Assembly (NCBI RefSeq): GCF_001577835.2
Contig: NC_029521.1
Location: 23,471,118-23,535,117 of the forward strand
Direction of reading: 5' to 3'
Length of the DNA stretch: 64,000 nucleotides
DNA from: Coturnix japonica
Taxonomy: Eukaryota; Chordata; Aves; Galliformes; Phasianidae
Below the pieces are notes generated by a model. The model made no database searches, was not told the origin of the DNA, and was given only the letters and a program-made list of their open reading frames with translations. A program made the position numbers and the translations under genes. Positions 59,611-64,000 of this stretch are shown piece after piece. Each line of letters opens with the position of its first letter. Position 1 is the first letter of the stretch.

Positions 59611-62253
59611 GATCAATAACAAAGGTATTTTAAAGGAGCTCTTACATTTTAGGGTTTCTGTTGTAATGGGGAAGCCGCATTGCTCATCTAAACTGTGGCT
59701 GTTAAGAAGCAAGGATGAGATGAGGATCACCCGGACAAAGGAATGATTGCAAGTGTCTGAACCTGTGGCATACAGGAAGCAACAGCTGTGGAAAACAGAG
59801 GTTATAAATGGCCAGAGGAAAAGGTTTGTAGCAAAAGGTTCTGAACTGTGATAAATATATTTAATTAAGTGGGAAAATCAACACTGAAAAAGGGTTTTTA
59901 ACAGCTTTCTGACAGGTGGTACTTAAAATTGTCCTTCTCCATCCTACAGAGACAAGAGGATGTCCAATTGAAGATGCCTAACACTGCTGCTAACATTAGG
60001 CTTCAGCTGAATGAAGCAGAGCATAGCCACAATACATAGGTATTAGTGTAGCCACAAGGCAAGCCTGTAAATTTTTCCAGCCACACAGAAATGCTTAAGT
60101 AAAGAAGAAAACCAGTCAGTCAACCCTTCCAGAGCCTGATTTGACAGTGGAGAATAAGTTCACAACTGTTAACAGGCCATAGTGAGTATGTTACATGGCA
60201 GCCATCACCCTGCACAGAGTTCATGCAAAGAGGCTGCTGCGGTGCCTATCTGAGGTCCTAGAAAGCCTCCTAGAGAAAATGCATGGTGTAGAAATAGCAC
60301 TGCCATTGATTCTGGGGCAATTATTGACCCTGCTGTCTTTAGGTAGGTACAATCAGTGGATTCTGAAGTCCTGAGACAACACAATAGTCAAGGTTGTGGT
60401 AAATCAGGAAATGCCACTTGGCTTTAGCATTTTCAAAACAGGGGCAAAGTTAAACTGTAATCTGCTAACAGTTAATTTGTAATTTGTCATTGCAACCTGC
60501 CAGGAACAGTCTGGATGGTGAAAATGTGAGGTGCAAGGTTTAGCCCAGTTTCCAGTCACTGGGGATTTTACAACCAATGGGATGCTCAAAGGCAAAGGTT
60601 ACCATTCACCCGTCCATCCTGCTCACCTCCCATCACAGCACAACAGGGACAGAGGCCACAGACCCCACATAAACCAGCTTCCCCAGGCCACCTGTTTCAG
60701 TGCTTCTCTCTGCACATCACTCACAGCAATTATTCCATGCATATTTTATTGAAATTTTGCTCTGCATACATAAACATACAACTAATACCTACAACAATTA
60801 ATTAATTAGCTTTTGTTTCTGTTACTGCTGATAATTATGACACAAAGTCTAAAAGTCTCTTCAGGCTTTATGGTCTCTGCAGCGATGCTGCTCATGTAAC
60901 AAATGCAAACTGCAATGAAAAATCTATAAAACATTTTAAATAAAATGTTTCAAGAAGCAATTCAGACCAATGCAGATCTTACCTTGAAAACACAAGGCAG
61001 CTGAAAACTTGGTGTACCATAGGAGAGAACAAAGCAGAGAGCTCTCTTCAAGTGATCCTTCTAAATAAGCCTGACAAGCTTTTATTACAAGAAAAGTGAA
61101 TTAAGCAAAAACAAGAGATAAGTGTTTTATCTGACATTTGGGGCTTTAGAAGACTGAGAAATAGGAAGACATTTACACAAAGAATAACACATAAGGTCAT
61201 CACCAATAAAAATTGGGTTTTATTCAAGCTATTCACTATAATTGAATTTCTGTTTCCTACCTCAGCCCTGAGTTGTCAACTAATTGAACTTTGCTTGCAT
61301 GTGAACATTGCTAGAGGCCTCTTAAAGAATCACTTGATTACAACTTTTTTCTCTTGAAGGGTGAAACAGCATCCCTCCTCCTCAATTTAAGTAATGATCA
61401 TCTGTGAAGGTTTTATTATATTAAAGCCCAACTCCAATTGATTCACATTTGCCAGATGCTGTCAGAGTTGCTGAAAGGGACCTATTGCACTCCAGGTCAG
61501 CTTGAACTCACCGGATGAATGGAGAATCAGTCTTATGAATAGCCCAACCCCTTCTGCAAGGCAAATGGAACTCTTAGAGTCATTAAAAAGGAAGGAAATC
61601 ACTCAAGGATCCTCCAGAATATGGCAAAAAGGCAGCTAAATGGCAGCTCTGCTTTGTGATCAAATACATAATGACTCAGAAATCAGGATGTCATCTAAGC
61701 CAGTTTGTTAAATGTTTCTGTTCTAGTAAATACTCTGTAGTAGAGATTCCTCCCAGTCTCAAGCTTCCATCTGCACTCATGTCTCTAATGAAAGCTTTTC
61801 ATTGTTTAATTTCAGTCCCTGGAACAGGAGAAAGTTATCAAAATAATTTCTTTAGCAGGTTATTAAAAAAAATGAAGGAAAACAAAACACACCAGAAATA
61901 CTAAATGTTATAATAGCAAACAGTTTAATTTATTAAAATGACTCCAGAACACCTCTGTGCTTCTACAATAGACACACATAACAAGTAAAATGTGGTAACA
62001 TTCACAAGGAAGCAGTACCAGGCTTATGAGCACAGAAACAAAACAGCAACAGTATCTTACAACACCTCCAGCTCAATGTTCTTTAAAATCGTGATTCTGA
62101 TACTTCATTGCAGAGCAGGGACCAAGTAAAGGCAAGTGTGTGTATATGCTCCCTAACCAAAGGTATGTGAAAGAAGCCCTATGCTGTCGAAGTGAAGGCA
62201 GGTAATGCCTTACAGGACACTGTGAGTAACATGTTAACAAGCTCATGATCCCC

Positions 62254-62278
62254 GGGGCACTGGGGGTGGGGGGTGGGG
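62254..62278 (+). other. G-quadruplex motif
   Basis: Four runs of at least four G (lengths 4, 5, 6 and 4) are separated by loops of 4, 1 and 1 bases. Single-base loops make this a strong predicted parallel quadruplex. It stands alone in AT-rich DNA with no promoter signs nearby. Confidence 0.75.
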
Positions 62279-64000
62279 TGTTGTGGAAACATGGAAATTG
62301 AATTCTATATTTCCATTGCTCTAAAATATAAGTTCTATAGGATACATATGGAAAGATTATATTTCACAGATTACAAAAGACCCTGACCCCAAAAGACTTG
62401 CATACCTGATTAACATGCCCATAGAATGATGGTGCTTGAGTAAGTCTTTGTTAAGAGGAGAGTCTTAAAACATATTTGTAGCAATTCAGAGTCTGCCATT
62501 TCTTCTTTACTGATTAACTTTACCAAGGTTAACTCAACCTGGTATTGTATCAGCAAAGGAAACATGAGAGGTAAATAAAGTCAGAAGATACTGAAGGTGT
62601 AAATACAGTGCAAAAATTCGTTTTTGACTGTTACAGCCAGATAATGTCTATTCTGTGCTTTATTTTCAGGGAAAAGCATAGTTGTTGTGTGTCATAATAT
62701 ACATGCTTGCACATATACACACTTGCTGCAGAAAGCAAAGGCTTCCAGTGGCAGATGACTCCAAGTACATGATTTTTCACGTGCAGCTTTTTTCATACAA
62801 AACCAATCTTAGAGGTGTATCCTGCCTCTGCATACTAAATGTATTCATTAATGTGTATTCACATGCATAGTACTCTATCCACTCATCAACTTTTGTTAAT
62901 CAGTTTTATTTTTTTTCCTTTTTTTTTTAACTTTCTTTTTAAGGTAAACCATAAGTTACGTTTAGTTGCAACACCAAGCCAGAACACTCCAGTGACCTCA
63001 GTGCTCTTGGGGTTAATGCAATTAATACATCAGTTGGCAGAACAATCTTAACAAATTGACTCAAGTTTTGTTTGCTTCATATTGCTTCGTTTGTAAAAAT
63101 CTTTTTATTTACAATCTTCACCGTTAGTACACTTCACATGTACTGAAGTGTAGTAAACTACGAGACCTTGTTATTTAGAAGCACCTAGTCTTTTAAAAGA
63201 CTAAATGGAAGCCATCAGCAACAACCATTGTATGAGCATTCATTGGGTTAACGGACAGTGCACATTAGTTAGAATGAGCTGAAACTTCTCAACAAAGCTA
63301 GTAGACTTCACAAAAGAAATGATGTGCCTTCCAGTCGCTACCCTGCTGAGACAGCAGGAGTGCATAAAAACAAAAGCAATTCTACAGTCAGTTTCTATTC
63401 ATATTAATGTAGCTTTGGTTCAGAAATTCTTTAAGTGTTGTACAGCACCTGGTTTAGTGACAGAACATGTGTCTCACAGTGCTAATTGTATAATGCTAAC
63501 AAAGTATAATCCATAGATTTCAAATATTATTAGCATTTAATAAAAAATTTACAGAAATATTCTTGTTGATAAATGTGCAGTACAAATGCAAGCTCCTTGG
63601 CCACAAACTCAAAATGTGTGCGTCAGTTTTGTGCTGGCATAACAGTGCAAATGCTGGGATTCAAGTATGCTTTTCCATAGTTATGTTAAGCAACAGAGAT
63701 TCACGTGATAAATTTTAGGGGGATTTTATGCTCAAAAGGCCATGATGTGAAAATCAAGTGAAACACGGCAGTAATGGAAATATTGATTTCCCTCACATAG
63801 AAAGCAATCTACATGAGGAAAACACATTTCATAAGCCAACCAGTTTCATATGCCACCAAGTTATTGCTTCAACTAGATCAGCTGTACTGAGAAAACAGGA
63901 CTGCAGCTTGCAATCTAATCTCTTCTCACATGAAGAGAAATCTACAGTGCAAGTCCTCCATGCAAAATGATCACATTGCAAGACTAAAGTCCTGTTTCAT

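Larger units (their letters stand above)
58629..64000. other. AT-rich non-coding DNA to window end
   Basis: No gene or interspersed repeat is recognised. A (GA)n tract followed by A17 lies at 59574-59610, and a T-rich tract at 62906-62942. The G-quadruplex motif at 62254-62278 is listed separately. Open frames are at most 89 codons. Confidence 0.55.

Noticed and set aside
1-64000. CRISPR arrays, operons, phage or plasmid features
   Set aside because: No regularly spaced repeats, ribosome-binding sites or packed reading frames. The sequence is vertebrate nuclear DNA.

Overview
The window looks like AT-rich, gene-poor nuclear DNA from a bird. The evidence is a set of old CR1 non-LTR retrotransposon (LINE) fragments whose 3' ends carry the avian pattern (GGTCTTTTCCAACCTT followed by ATTCTATGA repeats), short A/T microsatellites, low CpG density, and no long open frame. 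The CR1 3' ends resemble those of Galliformes, but I cannot fix the species. Nothing bacterial, plasmid-borne or phage-like is present.

No gene can be called with confidence. The longest open frame is 158 codons and half low-complexity, which is about what chance gives in 64 kb of such sequence. The window is best read as a large intron or an intergenic desert.

Layout by region. 1-7 kb: CR1 fragments at 1.8, 5.5-6.3 and 6.8 kb, the middle one keeping the C-terminal part of CR1 ORF2. 7-20 kb: about 13 kb without a recognisable repeat apart from homopolymers. 20.0-20.3 kb: a minus-strand CR1. 20.3-36.4 kb: again free of interspersed repeats, with an unusual number of POU octamers (ATGCAAAT). 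36-42 kb: three CR1 3' ends, two of them head to tail. 45-49 kb: TAAT-rich blocks that could be enhancers. 49.2-50.3 kb: a CR1 copy interrupted by a CpG-rich block of about 385 bp that is not CR1. 55.5 and 58.5 kb: two more CR1 ends. 57.05-57.2 kb: a small CpG-dense island with a 10-bp inverted repeat and a CTCF-like motif. 62.25 kb: a G-quadruplex motif.

Several short segments are open in a frame and bounded by good splice signals. The most coding-like lie on the minus strand at 47220-47330, 29057-29104 and 17260-17326. The first two are both phase 1 to phase 1 and join in frame. Most CR1 copies lie on the plus strand (7 of 10), as expected if a minus-strand transcription unit crosses the window, because LINEs in introns tend to lie antisense. 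Chance alone would give several such exon-like segments, so these are leads and not annotations. I found no previously undescribed system that I can support.
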